A stretch of DNA of 64,000 nt from Bactrocera neohumeralis (taxonomy: Eukaryota; Arthropoda; Insecta; Diptera; Tephritidae), in contig NC_065922.1 in NCBI RefSeq assembly GCF_024586455.1, positions 20,394,089 to 20,458,088 of the forward strand, written 5' to 3'. Position 1 is the first letter of the stretch. Each line of letters begins with the position of its first letter. The position numbers and the translations under genes are program-made. Positions 11,978 through 23,039 of the stretch are shown piece by piece. The notes beneath the pieces were generated by a model. The model was not told the origin of the DNA. It worked only from the letters and a program-made list of their open reading frames with translations, and did not search any database.

Positions 11978-12507
11978 TATACCCTGAACAAAGTATATTA
12001 AGTTTGTCACGATGTTTGTAACACCCAGAAAGAAGCGTCGGAGACCCTATAAAGTATATATATAAATGATCAGTATGTTGAGCTGAGTCGATTTAACCAT
12101 GTCCGTCTGTCTGTCCGTCCGTCCGTCCATCCGTCTGTATATATACGAACTAGTCCCTCAGTTTTTAAGATATCCTTTTGAAATTTTGTAAACGTCATTT
12201 TCTCTTCAAGAAGCTGCTCATTTGTCGGAACGGCCAATATCGGACCACTATAACATATAGCTGCCATACAAACTGTACCGATCGGAATCAAGTTCTTGTA
12301 TAGAAAACTTTCACATTTGACAATGTATCTTCACCAAATTTGGTATAGATTATTTCCTAAGGCAACAATGTAATCTCCGAAAAAATTGTTCACATCGGAT
12401 TACTATAGCATATAGCTTCCATACAAACTGAACACATAGTTACTAAAAGAAATGCACCTGTGCAGGGTATATTAGCTTCGGTGCAGCCGAAGTTAATGTT
12501 TTTTTGT
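11978..12507 (+). mobile_element. mini-me/DINE-1-like element (most complete copy)
   Basis: A ~530-bp non-coding element. It opens with TATACCCTGAACAAAGTATA, then GTTTGTAACACCCAGAAAGA. A (TA)n block with GACCCTATAAAGTATATATA comes next, followed by CATGTCCGTCTGTCTGTCCG and the (GTCY)n run at 12103-12137. It ends with repeated CCATACAAACTG blocks and GGTGCAGCCGAAGTTAA. A paired (TA)n and (GTCY)n microsatellite is the hallmark described for dipteran mini-me elements, which are related to the Helitron-like DINE-1 group. Other copies or pieces lie at 1135, 24941, 26930, 32310, 41096, 42932, 43020 and 52890. The 73-codon minus-strand frame through it is a by-product. Confidence 0.8.
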
Positions 12508-12920
12508 TCCTCCCGCACTTTCTCAGATTTTACTTTATCAGCAACTGTTTAAGCCATTTCCCTTATTTATGACTTTTTCTATTCCTCAAGTCAATTGTTT
12601 TCAGATTTTCTACTTTGAAGCCATAAACATTGGAACCATCAGATTATAATAACCCCTAATACTTCATCTACTCAATCCAGAGACTGCAGCTATAGCTTCT
12701 TTTATCTAGAGAATGTAGGGAGAACAGAATATTTCAAATAGCTCCGGAATATTTTTCATTTCAATACCCAGACGAGTATACCCAATCAAATAATAAGTGG
12801 ACGCGATGCACGTAAGAATTTCATCTTATTCCAAACTTGCTTGCAGTTGTTGAAATCAAATCAATAACTTTGAAGACCACCAAAAATTATTATATTGAGC
12901 TTATAACTATGTTCGATTTT
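12508..12920. other. No gene recognised
   Basis: AT-rich sequence between a mini-me element and a LINE relic. No motif or convincing open frame was seen. Confidence 0.35.
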
Positions 12921-12924
12921 TTTC

Positions 12925-13930
12925 AAGATTCAAACGTTTCATAAATTCGGACAACATGATCTAGCCAGCGTAGCCGCTGTCTTTTAATTCGCTGAACTAT
13001 GTCAATATCGTCATATATCTCATACAGCTCATCGTTGCATCGAATGCGATATTCGCCGTGGCCAACGCGAAAAGAACCATAAATATTTCGCAGAACCTTT
13101 CTCACGAAAATTCGTAACGTCGACTCATCAGTTGTTGTCATCGTCCATGCCTCTGCACAATATAGCAGGACGGGAATGATGAGTGACTTATAGAGTTTGG
13201 TTTTTGTTCGTCGAGAGAGGACTTTGCTGCTCCAAAGTAGCACCTGTTGGCAAGAGTTATTTTGCGTTGGATTTCGAGGCTGATATTGTTGTTGGTGTTA
13301 ATACTGGTTCCAAGATAGATGAAATTATCTACGACTTCGAAGTTATGACTGTCAACAGTGACATGCGAGCCAAGTCGCAAATCCGACGACTGTTTGTTCG
13401 ATGACAACAGATATTTCGTCTTGCCCTCCTTCTCTGCCAGACCCAATTGCTTCGCTACCTTTTACAGTATGCAGAAAGATAACTAACGGCGCGAGTGTTG
13501 AGGTCAAGAATATCACTGTCATGTATTATTTTAGTAGGGTTACCATTTTCAGACATAGCGACACAAAGGCAGCTCCTTTTCATGTTGTCGAAAGCAACTT
13601 TGTAATCGACGAAGAGTTGGTGTGTGCCGATCCTATTTTCACGGGTCTTTTCCAAGATTTACAAAGGAGCTGATGCGTGCTCCTTTTCAATTCTTCGCCG
13701 CGGTATTTGAATAGCTTGGGCAGCAATCCAACGGGTCCCGATGGTTAATTGCTATTCGAACTTCCTCATGGTCAGGCATCTACTGTCATTATGCTTTCAC
13801 TGCCATTCAGCAGGCTGAATAATTCGTATATGCTCTAGGCATTAGTCACTAGATCACCAGTGCGGGTTCTGCAAGAGCATGGTCTGGTCTTGAAACCTTC
13901 TGTCCGAGCTTTGTCAGGATGTAAAACGAT
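12925..13930 (-). pseudogene. LINE reverse transcriptase relic, family L1f copy 1
   Basis: The minus-strand frames give, in N-to-C order, a finger/palm piece (KTRENRIGTHQLFVDYKVAF at about 13590-13655), then MGLAEKEGKTKYLLSSNKQS and NFIYLGTSINTNNNISLEIQ (13138-13446). After these come LYKSLIIPVLLYCAEAWTMT and QRIKRQRLRWLDHVVRIYET (12923-13243). This is the well-known fly LINE RT in which LYKSLIxPVLLYGAEAWT and RLRWLGHVVRM close the thumb/connection part. The frames are broken between pieces and the YADD segment is missing. I call this family 'L1f' only for cross-reference; other pieces are at 18775-19810, 31550-31770, 33590-35540, 38885-39110 and 57440-57755. Its formal clade (RTE or related) is not resolved. 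Confidence 0.85.
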
Positions 13931-14212
13931 TGCCTCGCGTCTAATCACAAGCGCTAGGCATTTTTCGAGAATTGCTTGCTTCAATTTGATGAGTCGTTGT
14001 CGTAAGCGTTTCCTACAATGGTCTTATGAGGTTTTAGAAGCTCCTAATAGAATACGCTCTACTGATCCCAGCAGAAACAGAGTATAATCTTGATTTGCCC
14101 ATTTAGCTAGGATTCTCATATTATTTTACACTTTTTGGTATAAGAATTCTTTTCATAACCAGCCAAAATACGATGCAGAAATTACTTATTTTTTCAGCGT
14201 TCAAGCATCAGT

Positions 14213-14807
14213 TCTATAAGCGTATCTTGCTCTTAAAGGTATCAGTCGGTTCTTTATTTGAAACGTTAAATTGGTTCATGACATTTACTTTTTGAAGATA
14301 GTTTCATTTAAATGTTGACTCATGTGGTTTCAACAAGATGGCGCTACATGCCACACAGCTCGCGATTCTATGGCCATTTTGAGGGAAAACTTCGGAGAAC
14401 AATTCATCTCAAGAAATGGACCCGTAAGTTGGCCACCAAGATCATGCGATTTAACGCCTTTAGACTATTTTTTGTGGGGGCAACTATTCCAGCTTTGGAA
14501 GACAACATTTCCGAAGAAATTCGGGCTATTCAAGCCGAAATGCTCGAAAAAGTTGCCCAAAATGGGACTTTCCGAATGGACCACCTAAGACGCAGCCGCG
14601 GTCAACATTTAAATGAAATTATCTTCAAAAAGTAAATGTCATGAACCAATCTAACGTTTCAAATAAAGAACCGATGAGATTTTGCAAATTTTAGCGTTTT
14701 TTTTTTTTTTAAAAAGTTATCAAGCTCTTAAAAAATCACCCGATATAAGCGTATCTTGACTGCAGTTTATATGCCACTTAGTTTCTTTGCTCTTGAAGGT
14801 ATCAGTC
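14213..14807 (+). mobile_element. Fold-back derivative of a mariner-like transposon
   Basis: The core (14322-14635) encodes the C-terminal half of a DDD transposase: MWFQQDGATCHTARDSMAIL, then a WPPRSCDLTPLDYFLWG motif, then a frame change into ATIPALEDNISEEIRAIQAE and RRSRGQHLNEIIFKK. The spacing between the Asp of QQDGA and the Asp of SCDLTP is about 36 residues, wider than the classical DD34D mariners. The core is bracketed by two inverted arms of 73 bp (14247-14319 and 14601-14673) that differ at only two positions. The right arm is the natural 3' end of the transposase gene, so the left arm is an inverted copy of it. Outside lie direct repeats of AAGCGTATCTTG and AAGGTATCAGTC. Confidence 0.8.
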
Positions 14808-15319
14808 TGCTTTTAAAAATTGTGAAAAAGCTGCTTGAAATAACTCAACTGCGCTTTGAGCTCTGAACTAGCTTTATTATATCCAATCACGAAATATTTT
14901 ACAATTTTTGAATGTTCAGGCAAGCTTATAGCGTTGTTGATCACCAAGATCCTCTGAAGTGGTTATACTTGTACATCGAAATTTCAAGGTTTTCTATTTC
15001 TTCTATATTCCTTTATTTTAACTTCTTTTTAGACATTTTTTCGATTCAATTTCAAGTTCAAGGGAAACTGGGAATGAGCTCATGAAAAACCTATACTGAA
15101 TTCGAACATTTTAAATCAGCAAGAGCAGAAAATATTCAACAACAATCTAAATATTTGTTAGCTAAGGTGTTAACAGCGTTGTCAAATATCTTCAGGAAGT
15201 TTGTAAGTTGAGCATTCTTTTCGCCGCTCGCTTACTTCAAAATTAGTGCAATTGACAACTGGAGATATCGCTGATAGCTTACGAGTGTTATTTGGCTTAG
15301 CCCAAACCATTTTAAAGTA

Positions 15320-15710
15320 TGTTTTGTGACGCAAACGCGTCAAGTCTTGATTGGCTCCTTCATCACGATAATGCACCATGCCATACTGCATTGTTTCTTC
15401 GCAAATTCTTTGCGAAAAAACTCGACTCACTAACTTTCTCAACATCATCTTCGCCTGATTCGGCATCGTACGTCTTCTGTTTATTCAGTAAATTCAAAAA
15501 GGCTCTCGCGGGGACGCCATTTTGACACGACTGAGGAGATAAAAATCAAATTGAAGTAGTTTCGAAAGACTTTACCGGAGAAAGGTTATTCCGACTGTTT
15601 CGAGAACTAGAAAAGCTTGGGTAAAAGTCTGTTTTAATTGACGAGGATTACTTTGAAGAGCATGAAATTGATTTGGCAGAATATATAAAGATTTATAAAT
15701 AAATCCTTTT
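15320..15710 (+). pseudogene. mariner transposase C-terminal relic, second family
   Basis: The plus strand reads DWLLHHDNAPCHTALFLRKF, a block around the second catalytic Asp (HHDNAPCHT). After a degenerate region it gives YVFCLFSKFKKALAGTPFDT, then broken pieces resembling PEKGYSDCFEN and an EHEIDLAEYI-like end. This follows the mariner order HDNAPAHT...SPDLAPADFFLFPKLKxxLKG.RF.TIEEI...WKKR. The third Asp survives only in the altered SPDSASY. It has multiple stops and is not functional. Confidence 0.7.
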
Positions 15711-16149
15711 GATCACAGTAGTATGTTTTATTAATAATTGAATCAATCAAAGACATAACTTTGCTTACATATATGGCCAAAATAATGGAACCTATGTTCT
15801 GAAAACATGAAATATTGAAACATTAGAAGCCTTCTGACTAAACCTATGAACTTTAAATTATGTTTACTGAGAGCTTAAAACCTACATAAAGCCTCATTAG
15901 AAGATTTGAAGCCTCACCTTCAGTTTTTTAGGTTATCTATAACCGGGTGAGTCTTTTATATATCGATATAAGGATTTTATGAATGAACTCTCTACACTCA
16001 AGTGTTAAAATTTTTCGACAATGTACACCACATATAGTAGAGAGACCTCACTTAATCGTAAGATTCCTACCGGCAATGTGCCAAGTCTTGATAGCTATAT
16101 CATATGAGCATTTCTCTCGCGCTTCATAAGCGAAGTACCCAGGCTTAGT

Positions 16150-17600
16150 AACATATTTCGCATAATGACACCCTTACCAAAAGTCAACGGCAGTTCACTC
16201 GTGCGACGTTAACCAACAAACACACCCACACAAGCCAACAAGGCTAAACAAAAAGTGTTGCGGTTACGGATTAATGCTCATTACGACCGCTTTGAAACGC
16301 TTTAAAAGGGTTACGTTTCCATTTCAAGTGACTACAGCCAATTTGGGCTACACTTATTGCCTTTCAAGGAGTCAAAAATAGGCCAGATGGCAGGTGCAAG
16401 TCATTTGTGAGTATTTACATAGGTATATGTGTTTGTGTGTGTGCTTATGTGTGGGTAACTACCGGCTAATGCCAAAAATAACTGCCAGATTCGTGGAAGT
16501 TGTCGCACAAACACACACACACCTACATACCGACACAGCGACACACCGATAAGCAGCACTGGGACTGCTGTAGATTACCTAAAACACAGTCACACACACA
16601 TACACACACACAAACACACACATAATGTGGGTAATTTTGTGCTCGACGGTGCACTTTGCCAGTCATTCAATGCCACGCTCTAGAGGCAAATCAAGTTGGG
16701 ACAGAAATTAGGCGCTCAATGCGAAAAAAGTAAAAAAAAAAATGTTAAATAAAAGAGAAAAAGGAAAAAAAGGTTAAATGGTAGACAAAAAAGTATACAA
16801 AAACTATGAAAATCATATTTACTTGCGCCATAAGCTGGGCAGGGGCGCTAGTGTGCTTATTTATCTGCACTAAGGTGTATGCATGTGTGTGGGTGTGGGT
16901 TCTACCTTCGCTGAGCGAAATGTTAAGTGTCAAAAAGCCATACACACACACATACATACACATTCCGCACATATGCACTCGCTTATGGCTACAGTACGCT
17001 GCGCACTTGGGCGTATGCATATTTACATATATACATGCATACATATATACACACATACATTTGCATATTTGTTCGGTAAATGGCTAGAAAATTGCATATT
17101 CATTTCATATTCACCCACAGAAATTTATTTTTATTCACTCGCTCACCTTTTCGCACACTTTCCTTTTTGTCTGCAACTCACGCGCTTCTATACATATTTA
17201 TTTAACGGTAAATTTGTTGTTGTTGTTTTGGAATTTTTCTGTTGAAACTGTTCGCATTCAACGCCATTTTCAATTTTGTTTTCGAATATGCGCGATTGAG
17301 TGCTTTTGAATTGCTTGCCGGCGAGCGAGGGCGCAATAAAAAGTGAGATAAACGAAAATTGCGGAGAAAAATAGTTAAACTTGCGGTCATATGTGAGTCA
17401 TGTATAATAAATTTCCACGTACGCTTGACACACACTAAGCGAGACTATAAATATTTTTCTGAAATTTTTTTTTTATTTTATTATAGCCATTTATCATTAA
17501 CCCGGTCGGTTAACTGTAACTAACGCATATCGGCATATCGCTTTGATAACAGCAACGGTGGCGTTTTGGCACTTTAATTAGATAGATTTAAAGTTGGGGA
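16150..17600. other. TE-poor island with CA/TG microsatellites
   Basis: Unique-looking DNA with CA-rich microsatellite runs at 16508-16620 and 16940-17060, several TACATAYA tracts and T-rich stretches. The larger open frames (16745-17056 minus, 16806-17245 plus) translate the microsatellites into His/Thr/Tyr/Ile strings and are not credible genes. It may be regulatory DNA; nothing specific was identified. Confidence 0.4.
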
Positions 17601-17834
17601 ATGCACTAAGAGACTTAGTAAAACTGCTGGATTAAGCTTTCTAATATGTTTCTCCGAAGTTATTTTATGACATCATAGCCTGCAGTGACCTATGTAAAAC
17701 TCCAAAAGTTGTCTTAATGTAATGCTAGGAAGAATATTTTTTTTTTTTGAAATGTTTTGGATCGAACTCTCGGTTATAAAGCCACGATTGTGGAAGCCCG
17801 GACACACTGTGGATCAAAGAACGTTTCCGATCAT

Positions 17835-18060
17835 ATCGGATAGGTTGCTGTAGACTGTTTCGTCAGGAGATCAGCTAGCGCAATCTTAAACCTTCTGAAT
17901 CGAGTTCGCGGAGAAATACACTTATTTTCAGTAGCGATATTTTCGAGCCCGTTCCTCAATCCGCATACGTAAGATAAAGATCGAAGATCAGCTCCGGTCA
18001 TATTTAACAGGTTGCAGCAGATTATTTCGCCTGAAGCACAGCTAGCTCATTTCCATCAAT
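17835..18060 (+). repeat. Degenerate direct repeat, ~161-bp period
   Basis: The phrase TCATATCGGATAGGTTGCTGTAGACTGTTTCGTC at about 17833 is echoed at about 17998 by a sequence with the blocks GGTCATATTTAACAGG, TTGCAGCAGATTATTTCGCC and ACAGCTAGCTCAT. The latter also parallels GATCAGCTAGCGCAAT of the first unit. Two diverged units of a local duplication. Confidence 0.5.
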
Positions 18061-18149
18061 GCCACTATGTCAAGAGATTCATGCTAGGAAAATAATATTT
18101 ACCTTGACAACCCTGCTAAAAATGTGTATGCACTCCAGTGTTATTGTTA

Positions 18150-18420
18150 GTTTCATTTAAATGAAGGAGAATCGCTGAAGTGCCGCTTGACAATCTCCGT
18201 TATAGTTTTTTTCCAGAATAATCTCTGCATATGTGCTAATGCCATGGACCTTAGCTGCAAAAATGTTTTGCAACCTGTCCATGGACACTGACAAATTAGT
18301 GCGTGGACCACTATCTCAGCCCCAATTCCAACTGCCGTTTTCGAGGTGCCCGTTACCATTGTGTTTCTACAACGGTACTCGAAGATGGAGTCCTCCTATT
18401 GAATTTTGCAGTGAAACTTT
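18150..18420 (-). pseudogene. LINE RNase H domain relic
   Basis: The minus-strand frame begins TGTSKTAVGIGAEIVVHALI and continues through LQLRSMALAHMQRLFWKKTI. It resembles the start of a LINE RNase H domain (TDGSKxxxGxGAGI...FxAExxAI), but the catalytic Asp of TDGS is lost. Identification is by pattern only. The relic overlaps the local direct repeat that starts at 18392. Confidence 0.45.
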
Positions 18421-18517
18421 AAAGTCTTTTCTTAAATAATGTCGACTCTAGGAAAGAGTGCCACTGGAGTGAGTCCACCGGCACTCTTTCCTCCTATTGA
18501 ATTTTGCAGTGAAACTT
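18392..18517. repeat. 98-bp tandem duplication enclosing a perfect 12-bp hairpin
   Basis: A 28-base phrase beginning CCTCCTATTGAATTTTGCAG is present at 18392-18419 and, unchanged, at 18490-18517. Between the two copies, GGAAAGAGTGCC (18451-18462) and its exact reverse complement GGCACTCTTTCC (18480-18491) form a 12-bp stem with a 17-base loop. The right stem end abuts the second copy. Confidence 0.75.
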
Positions 18518-18774
18518 CCACTCATGTGCATGTTGGGGCTCTAAGATATGGAAGACCTCTCCTTTTTGCTTATGGTGTTATCGATTAAAATGTTTGGTAC
18601 GTTCTTCCTAAAGGTGTGGTTATCGAAGTATGAAGTTTTTCGAATTCCAAACTTGGCCTGTCCCTAAACTGACTCTACCATAACTATTACATCCAGGCGG
18701 CAACGGTTAGTTACTTTCAGAAGTGGAATGGCCCACAGCCCGTTTGAGATAAGTGAAGAGACAATGCCATATGT

Positions 18775-19810
18775 ATTCTTCTTCTTCTTCTTTATTGGCG
18801 TAGACACCGCTTATGCGATTATAGCCACAGCGCGCCAGTAGTTCTTCCTTTTCGCTGTTTGGCGCTAATTGGAGATTCCAAGCGAATCCAGGTCCTCCTC
18901 CACCGGTTCTTTCCAACGGAGTGGAAGTCTTCCTCTTCCTCTGCTTCCCTTTGCGGGTACTGTGTCGCAACGCTCAGAGCTGTTGTGTTTTCATCTATTC
19001 GAACGTAGATAGCGTAGCCGGTGTCTCTAATTCGCTGAACTATGTCAATGCCGTCGTATATTTTATACAGCGCACGGTTCCATCGTCTGCGGTATTCAAG
19101 ATTGCCAATCCGAAAATTACTCTAAATCTTCCGTAGAACCTTTCTCTCAAAAACTCGTAACGCCGACTCATCAGATGTTCTCCTCGTCCATGTCTCTGCA
19201 CCATATAGCCGGACGGAGATGTTGAGTGACTTAAAGAATTTGGTCTTTATTTGTCGAGAATACTTTACTACTCATTTGCCTACTCAGTCCGAAGTAGCAC
19301 CTGTTGACAAGAGCAATCCTGCGTTGGATTTCCAGGCTGATATTGTTGTTGGTGTTAATGCTGGTTCCAAGATAGACGGAATTATCTATGGTGATGACAG
19401 GAGATATTTCTTCTTGCCCTCGTCCACTACCAGACCCATTTGCTTCGCTTCTTTGTCCAACCTGGAGAAAGCAGAACTAACTGCGCAGTTATTGCGGTCA
19501 ATTATATCGATGTCATCGGCGTACGCCAGTAGTGGTACACTCTTGTAGAAGTTTGTACCTTCTCTATTCAGCTCTACAGCTCGAATTATTTTCTCCAGCA
19601 ATCGATTGAGGAAGTCGCACAATAGGATCGAACGGCTTGGAGAGTTCCTTCCCGATCCTGCCGGAGCTTTTGGAATTGCTCAACGTCAGTTTACACAGCC
19701 GTATTAGCTTTGCGGAGATACCAGCTCCGCCATAGCAGCATAAAAACAGCTTCTTTTCATACTGTCAAAGACAGCTTTAAAATCAAGGAAGAGGTGGAGA
19801 CCAAAAACTA
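18775..19810 (-). pseudogene. LINE reverse transcriptase relic, family L1f copy 2
   Basis: Going from the 5' end on the minus strand, it runs from a palm piece near 19800 through DFLNRLLEKIIRAVELNREG and SVPLLAYADDIDIIDRNNCA (19386-19622), which retains the RT catalytic YADD box. It then passes MGLVVDEGKKKYLLSS, a thumb region equivalent to copy 1, and ends at the left with the 3' region containing TTCTTCTTCTTTATTGGCGT (18783). Frames are broken by small indels. The LINE's 3' end therefore lies at about 18775. Confidence 0.85.
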
Positions 19811-19814
19811 ACGA

Positions 19815-21235
19815 CACATATTTAAAATTACTCACTTAAATTAAATTTCTTGCGTATATTCGAATATATCTTGCTAGTCAGCTCACCAAAATAAAATTTT
19901 TCTGCTAAAAATACTTGAATTTTATTCCACAACTAAAGCGCACTGAGAGAGCTGACAACCCAAATGAAGTTATGAAAAACCAAAAATGAACCAAACATCT
20001 GTGGCCTTACCCACAACGTGAACTTTTGCTTCCAATGCCACAAACTTCAAATTATTTGTTGTATCAATTTAGGAATTTAATATTCTTCAAAGAAATTCGA
20101 AACATAGTTTTCACTACAGTTGCCACTCTGCCACAAGGAAAACTAGAAACAAACACTGAAAGGAAAATACAAAATTTTTTTGAGCAAAATGCAAGCAAAC
20201 CATAACCAAAGCCAACATATCTAGGAACACTTTGAAATTTTTGCGCAAAAATTCCAGTGATATCCTTTACTGTTTTGCTCTGGCTTCCTTTCATCCTCAT
20301 TAAGCTCGCTTGAATGCGCACTTAAACCCCTTTTGTGCTCCGTTTTCCTGTTTTTCTGCACAAAACTTTGCCTAGGCATTGATGTTGCGGTGCTGAGTCA
20401 GCGGGTGGGGTTGGAAGGGGCGGCACGAATGCCACTGAAGCGGAAGTAACAGTAATTACAACGAAAAATTAGGTGTCACGGCTGAAGAAGAAATTAATTC
20501 AAAATAAATTTACAACCAATTGAGGAATGCTTATTTGCATTAAGCTACACAATAACAACAGCAACAAAAGCAAGAATAGCAACACCAACTAGCTTGGCAA
20601 CGAACAAACAAGTAAGGGAGTTTGGAATTCACTTGGCGTCGCCAGCGAATATGTTGAGCGCAACATTTCTCGAAATGAGAGCTCTGAACTGCTTTCATTT
20701 CTTGACGTTTGAAGCACTTAGGAAACTAAAACGGAGAGATTAACCAATATTAGAGCTGTGTTAATCGACTCCAACTTTGGAGTTTTTAATAGTAGTACTA
20801 TTTTTCTATCGAAATCGGAGGCTTCTTGTTCTCTCAAGAATGCAATGAATGCGATTCTGTTAAAAAATGTCCACATTACAGGGTGTGCGCTTAACACCCA
20901 GTCATGTAGACATTTCCCCTTATCCCAGAATCTGTTAATTTGTACAACCATGTTAGGGACCATAATGAACTCAACCAGTCTCAGTCCAATTAAAGAAAAC
21001 TTCCAACGGAAATCACAGGTCCCTCTCTCTTCTTTCGGTTGATTCGTCTTTTATTTGATCCAACGGAAAAAGGGTAGTAAGATATTGATAACCTTCTCTT
21101 CATTTCGGTTTGCGTTGAGTTATCCATTAACCGAGATTTCTACTTTTACAAAGACATCCACATACAGCACTGTTTACTGTCAGTTCTGAATAAGAATGAT
21201 CCTTAACCCACATATATAAGATTGGCTCTTCCAAA
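19815..21235. other. Mostly unique DNA, no gene recognised
   Basis: 19.8-20.7 kb is TE-poor and contains ACAACAACAG-type triplets and GTTGCCACTCTGCC (20119), which recalls the GAGTTGCCACC motif at 4.2-5.6 kb. The open frames at 20064-20321, 20718-20963 (both minus) and 20758-21042 (plus) have no recognisable motif. The last two overlap on opposite strands, so at least one is spurious. Confidence 0.35.
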
Positions 21236-21239
21236 GCTT

Positions 21240-21670
21240 CACCTTTGTCAGAACTCACTATGAAAAGCTTCAAAAAGGTTGGTCACACTTCCCGAATCAG
21301 CTCTTTTGGTAATATACTGGAACCAAAAACACTCATCGAGGTAGGAAAGAGCAGTCGAAGACTCTGCTATTACCAGCGAGCTGGAATTTCTTTAACTTTT
21401 TCGCTTCCAATCAGTCAGACATTTCGCTGTTTTATAATTAAAGTTCCTACACGGTGTTTTCTGTTGTAACTACGTCGTATACATATTATGAAGTTCACTT
21501 ACCTAGTAAACAATCCTAAGAGACCATAAGTACAACTATATCTCGGATGAAATTCCAAAGACACTTCATAGGAAAATATAGAGTACGAACTGACAATACT
21601 TTTCCGCTTGTAGATTAGGTCTAGATTACAAGAACGGACGCGGTTTTATATCCAACCAAAGACTGTAAAC
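21240..21670 (-). repeat. Inverted, diverged copy of the 48.1-48.8 kb dispersed repeat
   Basis: On the reverse strand this repeats the order seen at about 48400-48760. TTGGTTGGATATAAAACCGC (21635-21660) matches the short-repeat block at 48400. It is followed by a counterpart of GGAAAATACTGGAGGTCCGT, by ATATAGTTGTACTTATGGTC (21525-21545), and by CAGCGAGCTGGAA (21375), which matches AAGCTCGCTGGTAATAG. It is non-coding. The 74-codon plus-strand frame inside it is an artefact. Confidence 0.6.
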
Positions 21671-22084
21671 CCGACGGTATTTTTCAACGTTATTTTGAAA
21701 ATGTTCTCTAACGATACAAAAACGACAGTAAAGCTTGAAAAAACTTACACATCCTTCCTCCTTTTGTTTGTAGTAGGGGGGAGCACCGAAAGCCAGAGAG
21801 CGGAGTTTTAATACGCTAAGCCCAACCTTCTCTCAACTCTACACGCTCGGAACCACCGGATTAAAAAATACTTCGTGCGAGTGACAAGAAATTTTAAGTC
21901 AACTCTATTGTGTGGACCGTAGAACGCCTTATCTGTTAAAAAAAGTCTTAGTTTTATCAGTTTCGCTGACAGATTTCCATTTTACAGTGGACTTACACAT
22001 GAATGTCGAAAAAATTTCGACCGTAAGACTCGATGGTAGTCTATGTAGTCTTTAGCTTTTAATTTTTTCATTGAAATCTGTAGA

Positions 22085-22880
22085 GATAGCTTCTAAAGCA
22101 CTCATGCCCAAATGGGAATCCAGGGTCCCATGTGGTACCAGTCTCTGTGTCCACCGACTTTTGGGTAAAGTTTTTCGGACTACTGACATTGCAGAATCTG
22201 TAAAGGAAGCCTTCAGGGCACATATGCCTACTTAGTATTTGTGTCAGATGGGAATCCAGGTCTGTCTATACACCATGAGATACCAAATATCAGCCTCTGT
22301 GTCCACCGTTCTTTAGGTGGGAATTATCGGACTGTTATCATGTAGAGGTAGCTTCCAGAGAACACATGCCCACTTAGTATTTGGATCGAATGGATATCCT
22401 GGTTCCCATGTGGTCTGTCTATACACAATTGGATGTCAAATATCAGACTCTGTGTCCACCGTCCTTTAAGTGGGAATTATCGGACTGTTATCATGTAGAG
22501 GCAGTTTCCAAAGCACATATGCCTACTTAGTATTTGGGTCGGACGGGAATCCAGGTCTGTCTATACACCATTAGATACCTAATATCAGCCTCTGTGTCCA
22601 CCGTCCTTTGGGTGGGAATTATCGGACTGTTATCATGTAGAGGTAGCTTCCAGAGAACACATGCCCACTTAGTATTTGGATCGAATGGATATCCCGGTTC
22701 CCATGTGGTCTGTCTATACACAATTGGATGTCAAATATCAGACTCTGTGTCCACCGTCCTTTAAGTGAGGAATTTCGGACCAATGTCATGGCAGTATCTG
22801 TAGAGGCAGCTTCCAAAGCACACATGCCTACTTAGTATTTGGATCGGATCCAGGTTCCCAAGTCGTCTATCTACCCAGAA
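22085..22880 (+). repeat. ~150-bp satellite array with dimeric higher-order structure
   Basis: CTCTGTGTCCACCG recurs at 22143, 22295, 22448, 22590 and 22743 (spacing 152, 153, 142, 153). Each unit also contains CATGCCYACTTAGTATTTG and CTGTCTATACAC. Two unit types alternate: one with ATACC.AATATCAGCCTCTG and one with TGGATGTCAAATATCAGACT. Units two apart (295 bp) are much more alike than neighbours. This is therefore a dimer-based array of five to six monomers, with degenerate edges. Short frames on both strands are only the repeat translated. Confidence 0.9.
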
Positions 22881-23039
22881 TTGAGTGTCCTTGTTCCTCT
22901 GCTCTTTCTTTACTGCTATTGTTTTAGGCGATAATGGCTGATATAGTACAATCGATCAAGCTCTTCTTCCTGGACGGCATACAGGCTAATACTTCAGCAG
23001 AGTCGGTTAATATATTCTGCAATATTGTAGCTATTTATC

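Noticed and set aside
12070..12291. 73-codon minus-strand frame with a DGWTDGRTDRRT repeat
   Set aside because: It is the (GTCY)n microsatellite of the mini-me element read as protein.
16745..17245. Frames of 93-120 codons on both strands with repeated His-Thr and Ile-Tyr pairs
   Set aside because: They are translations of CA/TA microsatellites.
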